This document shows, one piece after another, positions 48,326 through 59,259 of a stretch of DNA of 64,000 bases. The notes below the pieces were generated by a model, which saw only the letters and a list, made by a program, of their open reading frames with translations, did not search any database and was not told the DNA's origin. Position 1 is the first letter of the stretch, and the number at the start of each line of letters is the position of its first letter. The position numbers and the translations under genes were made by a program. Origin of the DNA: Sequoia sempervirens (lineage: Eukaryota; Streptophyta; Pinopsida; Cupressales; Cupressaceae); contig VDFB02270651.1 of the NCBI GenBank assembly GCA_007258455.2, forward strand, positions 696,616,197 to 696,680,196, written 5' to 3'.

Positions 48326-50511
48326 CAACTAGAGGAAGGAGGTGCATCAACACAAGGAAGAGTACCACAATGTTTAAGATGTTTAATTTTATCACTCAAA
48401 GCCTTGCATTCATTAGTAGAATGGCCATGAACTCATGATATGCATAAAATGAGGTCTTGTAAAATTTATTTCATGTTTTTGGAGGAAGAAGAATCAAGCA
48501 GGCTTCGAGAAGCCTCGGCAAGATACTTTCTTGATCAACAGTAGGGCATATTTCTTTCTTAACACAAGATGTTATACACATAGTAGATGATAAGGACTTA
48601 GATGAAGATGGAGATAAAGGTGGTTAACCTAGATTTTTCTTGAAATTTTGTGGTATAGACTTCACTTGTTCTCTATCATTTTGCTCAATGTTTTCATTAT
48701 ATCCATTCTTATAAAGGAGTTTGTATCCAAGACCATAACATTCTTCCAACTCAGATGAAGAGGTTTTATGCTTTTGAGAAGGATTGGCTTCTTCATGAGA
48801 ACACAAATCCTTTTTAATTTTCTTAAAGTTACGCATCATCCTCTCATGAGGGTGGGGAGTTGAAGGGCCCCCATCACCACCATGGGGTGATGTTGTTGAT
48901 GTAGAACCAAGTTGAGAAAATGAAACACAAGATTCTATAGGTGTAGATTGTGACATTTTGTCCTCTCCCATAAAGGAGGGCATAAAATCTAATGAACCCC
49001 AATCATCACTAAAACATGTGTTTGAAGATGAATCCTTTGTATATGACTCTTTGGACTTTGAGGGTGAGATTTTGGACTCTTCTTTGAAACAAGGTGTAAA
49101 ATCTAATGACCCCCAATCATCACTAAAGAGTTGTTGTAGGTGAAAGAAAATTAGGATTAACATCAACTTGTTTAGGTTCTACTTTGGAAGATGGGATCAA
49201 AGTATTATGGGAGTTGGAAGTGTTATGATCATGTTGAACTTGTGATTTATAGCTTCATTCATCTGCTTCAACTGTGTATATCTTTTTGTTGTATTCAAAT
49301 TTCATCTCACAATGAAGATTAGATGGGACTCCTTTCATAGCATGAATCCATGGTCTCCCTAGGACAAGGTTGTATGAAAGAGGTCTTGGCATGATATGGA
49401 TAGGAGTAGGAAAAACTATACGTCCAACCTCAATAGGTAATGTGATCATTCCTAATGGTTTCCTATTAACATTGTCAAAGCCACGAATATTAACATCATT
49501 AAGTTGAATAAGCCTCTTATCCACACCAATTTTATCTAGGAGATCAATGCTACAAACATTAAGACCTGCTCCATTATCTATGAGAGTATGCCTAACTGTG
49601 GTTTCATTAATTATCACCTTTATCATTAAGGGCTCATAATTTTTTTATCTCAAGCGAGGGTAATTCATGTTTAGGGAATGTGATTTCTGACGTTGTCACT
49701 TGCATACAATCAAAGGAGGATGATACATCATTCAATTTCATAGAAAATTGGATATTTGTTATTTGCAACATTTCTTGGAGTATCTTATTGTATGTAGGTG
49801 GTGTTTGAACAAGATCCTATAAGGATATCTTGGAGAGAGTATTTTAAAGTCTACAACAAAATCATACTCCTTTCCACCATGTAAAGGAAAATGAGGAGCA
49901 CTAGGAAAAATAGGTTGAGGCAATGGTAATGAAGTGGGAGTGGTTTGTGGTTGCCTAGTGTTCCCTATATTATATGTGTGAGCAATGGTATTGTAACTCA
50001 GTTACTGTAAAACATTGTTACTATCAAGTTGCATTGTAAAATTGAAGATATATCATGGATTTAATGGTTTCTTTTTAGGTGGTTCTATGATGGGAGGTGA
50101 CTTAGGAGGCTCACTAATTGAAAGAGATCCAATTTGTGCAGTCATAACCTCAACTGAGTTACCTAGATGACCTTCTAGTGAGGGGGGACCTAATGTGAAC
50201 TTAACATCTTCATCTATGCCATCCATCCTAGTGTTTGTTGAGATGAATGTAGCATTAAAAGAGGAAGAAACAATATTTTCATGACTCTTAATAATTGGGT
50301 CTTCTAACACCAAAATACCTTTGTCACAAGTAGGAGAGGTATTGGGAGAAGAGCAACTATGATTTTCATGATTGTCTATATTTGCATCATCTTGTACCAA
50401 ATCTTTAGTCGATGATCTAGGTGAGATGAAGTCCTCAAGGGATTCATCTAACATGTCAAAGTCATCACAACTAAAGGGTTTAAAGGATATGCTTTCTCCA
50501 AGGTTAACCAT
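48326..50511 (-). pseudogene. Element C: acidic N-terminus, protease, G-patch, zinc knuckle
   Basis: Read right to left. The proposed start at 50511 ('MVNLGES') opens a 152-residue acidic, Ser/Asn-rich segment. A decayed 'GKEYDF' linker follows (near 49870). Protease runs from 49626 to 49255 with Asp-Asn-Gly at 49570-49578 and 'LVLGRPWIH'. Two 'DDWGSLDF' motifs (48999 and 49115 areas) come next, then a G-patch beginning 'YGLGYKLLYKNGY' (near 48740). Last is a gag-type knuckle (48405-48446, 'YHEFHGHSTNEC', first Cys now Tyr) and a 'CGTLPCVDAP' end just before the stop at 48326. N-terminal segment and protease share a frame; later parts are shifted. No RT or integrase before the PPT. Confidence 0.78.
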
Positions 50512-51683
50512 TTAGTTTTTGTTTATTTTGTTTGATGTTTTTGATTTTGATTTTGTTTTCTAATGATTACAAAATGTAAACTAATATATATAAACTATGA
50601 AATGATGTTGAAAGTAAAGGAAAAATGAAAAAATCTAACACTATCCTCAACTAAAATATGCAAGAAATATAGAAGTTCCACGGTGATGACATGTGGCATT
50701 CTCCCTTGCTTGTTGATATGGCTTGATCCCTATTTTATAGGAAGTTGGGTGCCCCACTTGGAAGATGTTATTTGATAGGGTTGAATTGTCAAATGTTTCC
50801 AATTTGAGCAAAATTGATTTGACAAGATTTTATGAAGATTTGAAGAGTCTGTTTGAGCAGTTTCCAATTCAGTGTTGAGTTGGAAAAGTAGATTTTTAGT
50901 TTTATTATCCTTAGAAACCCAAGATAAGGATTTGCTCCTATCTGTGTGGGATGGTACACCTAGCATAAGGATAAGCTCAGTTTTTTATTGGAAGGTTGAA
51001 TGAGAAGTTGAATGCATGTTGAGTTTTTTCAGTTATAGATTAGCAAGTTGAACTATAAGTTGTGGATTTTCTCTATTGCAGATTTTTAATTTAAGAGGAT
51101 ATGGAGATGGAATATTCCATTCTAGGAGCTTCTATTACTGATCTATATATATGCTTGCCATGTTAGAGTTGATACATGAGATAGACTAAATTCACAGGGG
51201 TAATGCAGCCAGATTTTCTCCAAATGGAATAGGATGTAAATCTCCACGTAAAGGCTTGGAGCCTCCAATTGTATTGTAATCGTGTATTTTATTGTTGAAT
51301 AATATAATGGAACTATGCTTTTGGAGTGTGGGGTTTTTTACTTGAAAAGATTTTCTGGGCCACGTAAATCTTTATGTTCATGTCTTATGTGTTTAATCTT
51401 TCATGTTTATTGAATCTATTTAATGCATGTTGTTGAAATTGGTTGATCTTGCAAGATCTAAAATTGCATGAACTTTCCTCTAAGGATTAATGATGGGAAA
51501 TAAACTATGTCTAATTCCACTATATGGCATAGTAGTACGTGATTTTGAGGTTCTCTGAAGAAACATACCTTATCGAAGGCACCTATTGATTTCAGATGTT
51601 CATTCTGGGATAAACCAATTTCCCATCATCATATCTCACCTTTTGTTAAACAAAATAATGCAACAACCTTGTTTGATTGTATG
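50512..51683. other. Leader of C on the left, LTR-like sequence on the right
   Basis: 50512-50730 is AT-rich with no signal. 51060-51440 resembles a Copia-type U5 ('GTGGGGTTTTTTACTTG', 'CACGTAAATCTTTATG' as in LTRs with a polyadenylation region), plus strand, without a PBS or partner. Confidence 0.35.
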
Positions 51684-51776
51684 CAGGCAACAAAGTTGGA
51701 TATTACATTTCCTCAACATGAATTACCTCCACCTGAGATCCAAAACCAACTTGAGGCTCTAATAATAATGGTAGTG
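51684..51776 (+). pseudogene. Short coding-like segment after an acceptor-like AG
   Basis: 31 codons, 'ATKLDITFPQHELPPPEIQNQ', preceded by a TTGATTGTATGCAG acceptor-like sequence. The 'LDITF....LP' pattern resembles the linker before protease in element A ('NLDITFHRDKLP'), so a retroelement fragment is the first choice. A host-gene exon is the alternative. Confidence 0.35.
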
Positions 51777-52000
51777 TAGTGTAGAAAATTGTACACCCTT
51801 CTTAGAGATGGTACAATTTCACACTTAATTTGGACCAATTTTAGTACCCTTGCATTAATGACACCTTTAAATCATCACTAATAGGCTCCTAAGACCCCTT
51901 ATTTCAGATCCCAAGGCTTATTTTAGTTGAAATCCCAACAAAATCAATAAAGGCATTCAATTGTCTAACCCAACATTTGCTCAACCCGGAAAACTAGGGT

Positions 52001-52034
52001 GGGACTCATACACCACCTTGGGCGTATGAGTCTC
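52001..52034 (+). repeat. LTR palindrome module F1
   Basis: GGGACTCATACACC / GGCGTATGAGTCTC. The middle pair is A-T here and T-A in LTRs A and C. Confidence 0.8.
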
Positions 52035-52102
52035 AGGTGGCCCATTTTTAGGATTTGAGTGGGAAATTAAGGTTTTTAATTCAAATTTTTAGTTGAAGTG
52101 CC

Positions 52103-52110
52103 TATATAAA
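52103..52110 (+). promoter_or_regulatory. TATA box of LTR F
   Basis: TATATAAACAAGG between module F1 and the 'AAGAGCATTC' stretch. Confidence 0.55.
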
Positions 52111-52816
52111 CAAGGTTTAAAATCATTATTTCACCTAGAGAGATTGATTCAAGACCTAAGCATTCATAATATCAACTTGAGCACTCAAGCATACTTTCAC
52201 AAGAGCATTCAAGAGAAAGGAACACATAAAGTTGAAGTATTGGAGCAACATTATAGTGTTTTTTTAGGTCTTCAAGCTCACTTTCAATTCAAGATCTAGC
52301 ATTGTCAAGGATTTATGATGGTTGCCTATGGAGAATCATGACGGATTCTAGGTTGGGAAGATGTAACTAGCCATCAAACCAAGCCTAATGACTTGTTTCC
52401 TAAGTGATTCCATCCTCCATTATCTCTCTACTTTCTACCTAAAGGAAGGTACATGCATTATTATGGCTTATTAGGATGATTAGAGATCTCCCAAAGTGAG
52501 TCATCATCTCTATATTTCATTCATGCATCTTATTCTAGCACATTAGAATAGGGTTTCATTGAATTTTACATCTCCTAATCTTATATACACTTAATATTAG
52601 GACTTGCACACATATTTACTCTCAAGATCTATTATTTCTATCAAGGTTTAACTACCAAATTAGGGGTTTGACCGAGGAAAACCCCCCATAAGTAAACCAA
52701 TACAATATTATGTTTTGTAGATTTTTAGCAGGTTCAGATCTGGAAAGAAAGATTAGAAGGAAGAGTAGGGATAGAAGAACATATTCAGATCTTAATTTCC
52801 CAAAAAAGCATAACGT

Positions 52817-52846
52817 GACTAATACACCACTTATGGCATATGAGTC
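52817..52846 (+). repeat. LTR palindrome module F2
   Basis: GACTAATACACC / GGCATATGAGTC, three mismatched pairs. Confidence 0.65.
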
Positions 52847-52929
52847 TTGGTATAACACTTTTTTTGGATTTCAGAGGATTCAAACTTGTCATGATGAAAT
52901 TCTAATTTCTTCCTAGAAACCCTAAACTA

Positions 52930-52961
52930 GGATTAAATCACCCAACTTGGCATATGAGTCC
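52930..52961 (+). repeat. LTR palindrome module F3
   Basis: GGATTAAATCACC / GGCATATGAGTCCC, the most decayed copy. Confidence 0.5.
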
Positions 52962-53030
52962 CAATGTGCATTAAAAGTCATATTTTTAGGATCTCAAACC
53001 TTGTTATGAGCTTCTTCAATTTTCTAGGTG

Positions 53031-53480
53031 CACCTCTATTGTCACATGTCTTGTTATTACTGAACTACTTTTACCTTCACGGGTAAATATGATGGTAAAT
53101 GCAATCATGATTTTGATATGTTTGTTAAATAAATGGAATATTGAAATAGGTATTAAGGTATTATTTCTTTGGAAGAATAATTATGTTTATATTGTTGAAG
53201 AACATGTATTACTAATATGAACATGCTAAATTTTTATGATGCATATGGATTTATTATGAACATCTAACTACCTTAGTGTTGTACTAAGTTGGTTGCATGA
53301 CAGGTTCAATACTTCAGAAGGGAGGGGAAGTATCACTCAAGAGAAGTGATTGGTCATGTAACCTTTATGAAACCTATATGAGATTAAACACACACTCACT
53401 TATAGAATGATAGAGTCATGTCATAGTTTGGGGAAAACTGGTAAGTCATCCTTTAGCATGATGTGTTTGCAATAGAAAGG
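53031..53480. other. No feature recognised
   Basis: A purine run AGAAGGGAGGGGAAG at 53317-53331 looks like a PPT, but no LTR start follows directly. Confidence 0.35.
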
Positions 53481-56400
53481 AGTTTGAATTTTGTAAGGAG
53501 CATTCTTGGTTTATGTTTGGTGCTTGGTGCATGTGAGCACTTATTTATATTACTATGCTTGATTGATGAGGTGAACATATGTTGAATGTATATATATGTA
53601 TGCATATGCGTGTCAATGATAGACCATACGCATGGAGGAGCACATACATGAGAGTATATAGGTAGATGTACCTATGCACGATTATGAACGGGTTGCTTAT
53701 GAGCATGGTGTTATCGAAGGGAAAATGCGACATGTATGTATATATGTATATATACATCACACGTATAATTCCTATCAATAAGATAGTAATTGTATATGTG
53801 CTTTATTGAATGGTTGAATGAGTATTTAAGATATATGCATATATGTGCATATGTCGATATACACATATGTCGGATATAATGGGATGTCCAATATGACTAT
53901 GTCAACATATTCATAATTATGCATACATGTATATGGGCATTAATATGATATTATATGAGAACATAATCATATGTTCATAATCATTCGAGTATCAAATGGG
54001 TATTGTGATTACCGTATTGCTTTAGAATATATATATATGAGTGTGCATATATATGTACATATACATATATACACATAAGCATTAAATGCTTATGTAGAAG
54101 TGTGTGTATATATATACTATGTATATAATATATAGTATGATTTTATATATAAGGACAATTCATTTGATAAATGAAGGTCGATTATTACAAATGCATAATG
54201 CTAATACAAAGTGCGGGATGCAAAATTGAAAAGGCTTATCAATACGAGCATGGAACCAAAGTGCATGGAAAATAAAGGAGACTCCAATGCATAGTATGCA
54301 AGTTTAAAACATTGGATATTCAAAGCGTGTAATATGGAGATTATAGCACTACTCTTAATGCATCACAATCTATGGATAAACATAGTATACACTAAAACAA
54401 GGTCCACGCATAATTCTCAAGGATGAGTCAAGACATGGCACAATGGTGCAATCAACTAGAATATTATTTTGAAGCACGTGTAAGTTTAACCAATCACATA
54501 GGAGCAAAAGAATGAAGTACTTGATATAAAGATAACATTGTGAACAAACTGTTGCATGCATTATAACGGTGAAGAGTAAGTTGCAACGTGTTGTTAATGA
54601 ATAGAACAACACTTTATGAGGTAAGGTCGATCCATTTGGAAGTGTCAAATGCATTGGCTAAGACCAAGTCAACAAAAAGAGAATGCAACAACTGTGTATT
54701 GGTTGTGCAAACAACAAGCATGATAATAGGGAATGAGGAAAATGCTTGTCATCATATTATGAATAGAAAAATAGGAGACCAAGTCAAAAAGCGATGCAAA
54801 TCTAGAATGCTTTAAATGAGCTATGAATTAGTCCTTTGAACAGCCACCAAAGGATAGAGAAAGATGCTAAAACCTGGCACCATTATATGAACTCATTGAA
54901 TCGATAGAAGTTTATCATGATTCGCAATTTGATTCTCAACTTTTGAGCATGTGCATATTTGAAATAGGCTTGTGTTGCTGTCAAGCAAATGAAGTTGGTT
55001 TGTTTGTAATATAAAGGAGTTTGAATTTTGTAAGGAGCATTGTTGGTTTATGTTTAGTGCTTGGTGCATGTGAGTACTTCTTTATATTAATATGCTTGAT
55101 TGATGAGGTGAACATACGTTGAATGTATATATGTATGCATATGCATGTTAGCGATAGACCATACACATGGAGGAGCACATACATGAGAGTATATAGGTAG
55201 ATGTACCTATGCACGATTATGAATGGGTTGCTTATGAGCATGGTGTTAACAAAGGGACAATGAGATATGTATGTATATATGTATATATACATCACACGTA
55301 TATTTCCTATCAATAAGATAGTAATCATATATGTGCTTGATTGTATGGTTGAATGAGTATTTGAGATATATGCATATACATATATGGGTATTAATATGAT
55401 ATTATATGAGAACATAATCATATAATCATATGGTCATAATCATTTGAGTATCAAACAAATAATGTGATTACCATATTGCTTTAGAATATATATGTATATA
55501 TTATTGCTTTTGAATATATATATATATATATATGAGTGTGCATATATATGTACATATACATATATAGATGTAAGCATTAAATTCTTATATAGAAGTGTGT
55601 GTGTGTGTGTATATATGTATACTATATATAATATATATAGTATGCTTTTATATATAAGGTCGATTCATTTGATAAATGAAGGTCGATTATTACAAATACA
55701 TAGCACTAATACAAAGCATGGGTTGTAAACTTGCAAAGGCTTATCAAATTCATTCATATGAGCATGGAACCTCAGCACATGGAAAAAAAGGAGACTCCAA
55801 TGCATAGTATGAAGGTTTAAAACATTGGATATCCAAAGTGTATAATATGGAGATTATAGTGTTACTTTTAATGCATCACAATCTATGGATAAACATAGTA
55901 TACACTAAGAAAAGATCCATGCATAATGTTCAAGGCTGATTCAAGACATGGAAAAATGGTGCAATCAACTAGAATATTATTTTGGAGCACATGTAAGTTT
56001 AACCAATCACATAGGAGCAGAAGAATGAAGCACTTAATATAAAGATAACATTATGAACAAAGTGTTGTGCATGTTATAATGGTGAAGAGTAAGTTGCAAC
56101 GTGTTGTTGATGAATAGTACAATGCTTTATGAGGTAAGGTCAATCCATTTGCAATTGTCAAATGTATTGGCTAAGACCAGGTCAACAAAAAGAGAATGCA
56201 ACAACTATGTATTGGTTGTGCAAACAACAAGCATGATAATAGGGAATGAGGCAAATGTTTTTCATCATATTATGGAAAGAAAAATAGGAGGCCAAGTTAA
56301 AAAGCAATGCAAATTTGGAATGCTTTAAAAAAGCTTTGAATTATTCCTTTGAATAGCCACCAAAAGAATAGGGAAAGATGTTGAAACCTGGCACCGTTAT

Positions 56401-56517
56401 ACGAACTCATTGAATCGATAGAAGTCTATCATGATTTGCAATTTGATTCTCATATTTTGAGCATGTGCATATTTGGAATAGTCTTGTGTTGCTATCAAGC
56501 AAATGAGGTCGATCTGT
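53481..56517 (+). repeat. Tandem duplication, 1537-bp period
   Basis: The first unit starts AGTTTGAATTTTGTAAGGAG at 53481 and the second at 55018. Similarity holds to about 56517. Each unit holds a long TA/TG/CA microsatellite-like part (about 53590-54140 and 55120-55640) and a ~900-bp complex part. A 75-codon frame occurs in both (54588-54815, 56101-56328) but has no recognisable motif. Function unknown. Confidence 0.88.
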
Positions 56518-58990
56518 AGAATACCAAGTTGAGTATGTACTTAGAATGTTGCCACCTTTATGCTATGTGAGATGAGTTGACCTGTATGATTGAGAGGTGT
56601 CGACTGGTTCACCTTTACTTTAGGCATCAGTCTCAATATTTTGTATAAATAGATGAGCCAACTCTCTCATTTGGGACACACAATTCTATAGTTTTATTAT
56701 GCTGCTATTATTATGTGAGCATTGAGTTATATTATGAGAGTATTGAGTTAATTTGTGAGCTTAGAGAAAGAGGATATTGTGAAGTATTAGTTGGAGTAGT
56801 AAAGTGGAATGTAGAAAGCAGTCATTGGAAGGTTGTGAATCAGATTAGTCAATTGGATCAAGCGTATTACAGGCATGAGGATCCAATCTTCTTTTACTCA
56901 TCTTTTATTATGAAAGAATGAAAGTATTGTTTTCTTTGATAGGAATCATTTGAGAAATTCTTGCATTCGTGAATCATAGTATTTGCTTATGGAAAGGGGA
57001 AGTAGCTATTTTATGCTTTTTTATGAAAGTGCTTGTATTTACTCCATAATAGGAGGATTTGTTTATCATTAATATAAGTATACTAGGAATGATGAAACAA
57101 GAATAGCTTAAGGGAGTAATTGATACTCTCGTATACCCTAAATGGGAAATCATATGTTATTTCTATACATAGGTAGCAACACTGCATGTATAATCCGAAA
57201 TATGTCAATGTCACGAAGTGACTTGACACTACTAGCTTAAGATGCTATGAGATCTTAGGAATAATAAGGTTTAACAAAATATCAACAAGAGATAGTATGA
57301 AATATGATAGGATGAGACTTCATATTACTATTCTATATTTAAATGATCACTTGATCATTACTTGACTATTGAATAAAACCCTAGGTTGGGAGTAAGCTAT
57401 TTGGCTTGAGAAGTATATTGAGACCTAGGTTAAGATTTACCTACTAGGTTGGAATATTTACTTGATTACCCATTGGAACCAATAGGTTAAGAATAACTTG
57501 CTTGGATGGGATGTATGTTGTTCTTGTTTGGAACACGTAGGTTTAGGCTAACCTACTTAATTACACTGATTGTTGATTATTGATTATATCCGAGATTAGA
57601 GTATACCAAGGTTGAGACTCACCTATGTCGTTAAGTAGATCACTCAAGTTTGTGAGATACTATGTGTTTGGAAACATAGGTGGGATTACCTATTGAGTTA
57701 GAGTTTCTACTTGAGTTAGTTTCTTTACACTCTTGAGATGAAGTCATATTGTTGACAAGATTCTACTCTTTTAGATAATGCTTTTTACTAAGGAGATTAC
57801 ATTCTCGAATGGAATCATCTATTGATATGATTATTCTTCGATTGAGATCATTCATGGATGTGGCTATTATCTTGATGAGAACCACTTATTAATGTGATAT
57901 ATTACTAAATGGAGTCAGGTATTTATGAATATTTAATCTATGATTGGGTGAAACTTATGTAGCTATACTTTAGACTATAAAGTTAATACTAGGACTAGGT
58001 TGTCCATTGAAGGGAATAGCCTGTTAAGATGTTTATACAAAGTTAATTTGTAGACTAGAAAATCCCATATGTTATGCTTGGGATAGGAATATCCATCGAA
58101 GAGGTAACTTATACTTAGACTTTATTGGTAGAGATACCATTGTATATTGGGAAAAAAGGGAATAGGTTATTTCTGAGGTTAGGGATTACCTATGGAAGGA
58201 AATTACCTAAGCATAGTATATGAATGGTCATAATCCAAACCAAGATATAGAAGTATATGTGAATAGAAGACTGTTACTCGAAGTGCTGGGTGAGAATACT
58301 TTGGCCAAAGTAGTGTAAGTTGCAACTGGTTACACTGTCAATTCACTGTGTTCCTTTCATGCCTTCTAGTTCAGGATTTTCATACTCGTAGGGGAAATGA
58401 CCATATGATTAGGTTTCAATTTGTAGGACACAACACTAAGCTCAAATAGGCATTTTTTATGAGTTTTACCAACAATTCACTTCGTTGAAGGGTAGGGTCA
58501 TCTTGTCATATGTGACAAATGTACGGGGGACCACATTTGAGTCTGTTGTTGGTGAAAAATCACTTGAGTGATGCTTCTCCTCATTATTTGGCAGCCGAGG
58601 TTTGTGGATGTTTGTGCCAGCATTGGGGATAGCTGGAGTGTATGCACCAGGAAGCAGGGACATCCAAAATCTATGCACCATCACGATGACATCAGGACTA
58701 GTTTGTATATCTATTGCCAGAAGAAGATCATAAGAGCTATGTATGAATTATGTACCCATTTATGTGGAAGATTGTAATCTTGAATGATAAAATTGAGTTT
58801 ATTCAAACAAAATCTATGTCATGGAAAGATTTGTGAAATTACAATGAAATGCAATGGAAGTTTGGAACAGTGCTTGTTTCAAATGTGCATATAATTTACA
58901 TTATGGAAAGAAAAAAAATTATTGCTATGTTATGGCATCATGGAGTATTCATTTAACGTGAAAAATTTGGAATTTTACTGAGTAGAACAT
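56518..58990. other. Unassigned; promoter-like element and small palindromes
   Basis: A good TATA box with leader-like sequence lies at 56644. 57426-58192 has four TAGGT/ACCTA mini-palindromes. No coding sequence could be supported, including the 72-codon minus frame at 58684-58466. Confidence 0.4.
56644..56652 (+). promoter_or_regulatory. TATA box, possibly of an LTR
   Basis: TATAAATAG in a TTTGTATAAATAGATGAGCC context, just after the tandem duplication. It probably belongs to an LTR or an old promoter; no gene is identified downstream. Confidence 0.4.
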
Positions 58991-59014
58991 CGAGGTTGTT
59001 ACATCTATCCTCTC
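58960..59014 (-). other. Possible PPT and LTR start, minus strand
   Basis: On the minus strand GGGAGAGGATAGA is followed by TGTAACAACCTCGATG, which looks like a chromovirus-type LTR start at 59000. No partner LTR or pol was identified. Confidence 0.4.
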
Positions 59015-59106
59015 CCAGTTCATTCCTCTGATTTTCAGTTTCATACCTTGAGTTGCATAGTTATATTTACATAGCATTGCATTTATTTCTTTCCAAGCCC
59101 TTTCTT

Positions 59107-59127
59107 GGTGGTGAACCCCATTTTAGT
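59107..59127 (+). other. PBS-like sequence before element D
   Basis: TGGTGGTGAACCCCATTTT resembles the PBS and leader after LTR A (TGGTGAGCCCTATTTT). The LTR expected on its left is not clear. Confidence 0.35.
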
Positions 59128-59259
59128 CTTTAATCACAACCTAGGACACCTCATTGCAGATCTCTTTCCCTCATTTCCATCCCTAGATTGGGATCTATGA
59201 GGTTTCCTTGAATGAAACTTGGAGGAAATTAGTGGTTCTATCTCACAAAACATAGAGTG

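Larger units (their letters stand above)
51780..53030 (+). mobile_element. LTR F (right edge uncertain)
   Basis: Starts TGTAGAAAATTGTACACCC. TATA box at 52103, then 'TTCACAAGAGCATTCAAGAG' as in LTR A. Palindrome modules at 52001, 52817 and 52930. No PPT in front and no convincing PBS behind. Confidence 0.6.

Noticed and set aside
53545..55421. Tyr/Ile/His-rich minus ORFs
   Set aside because: Products of TA/TG/CA microsatellites inside the tandem duplication.
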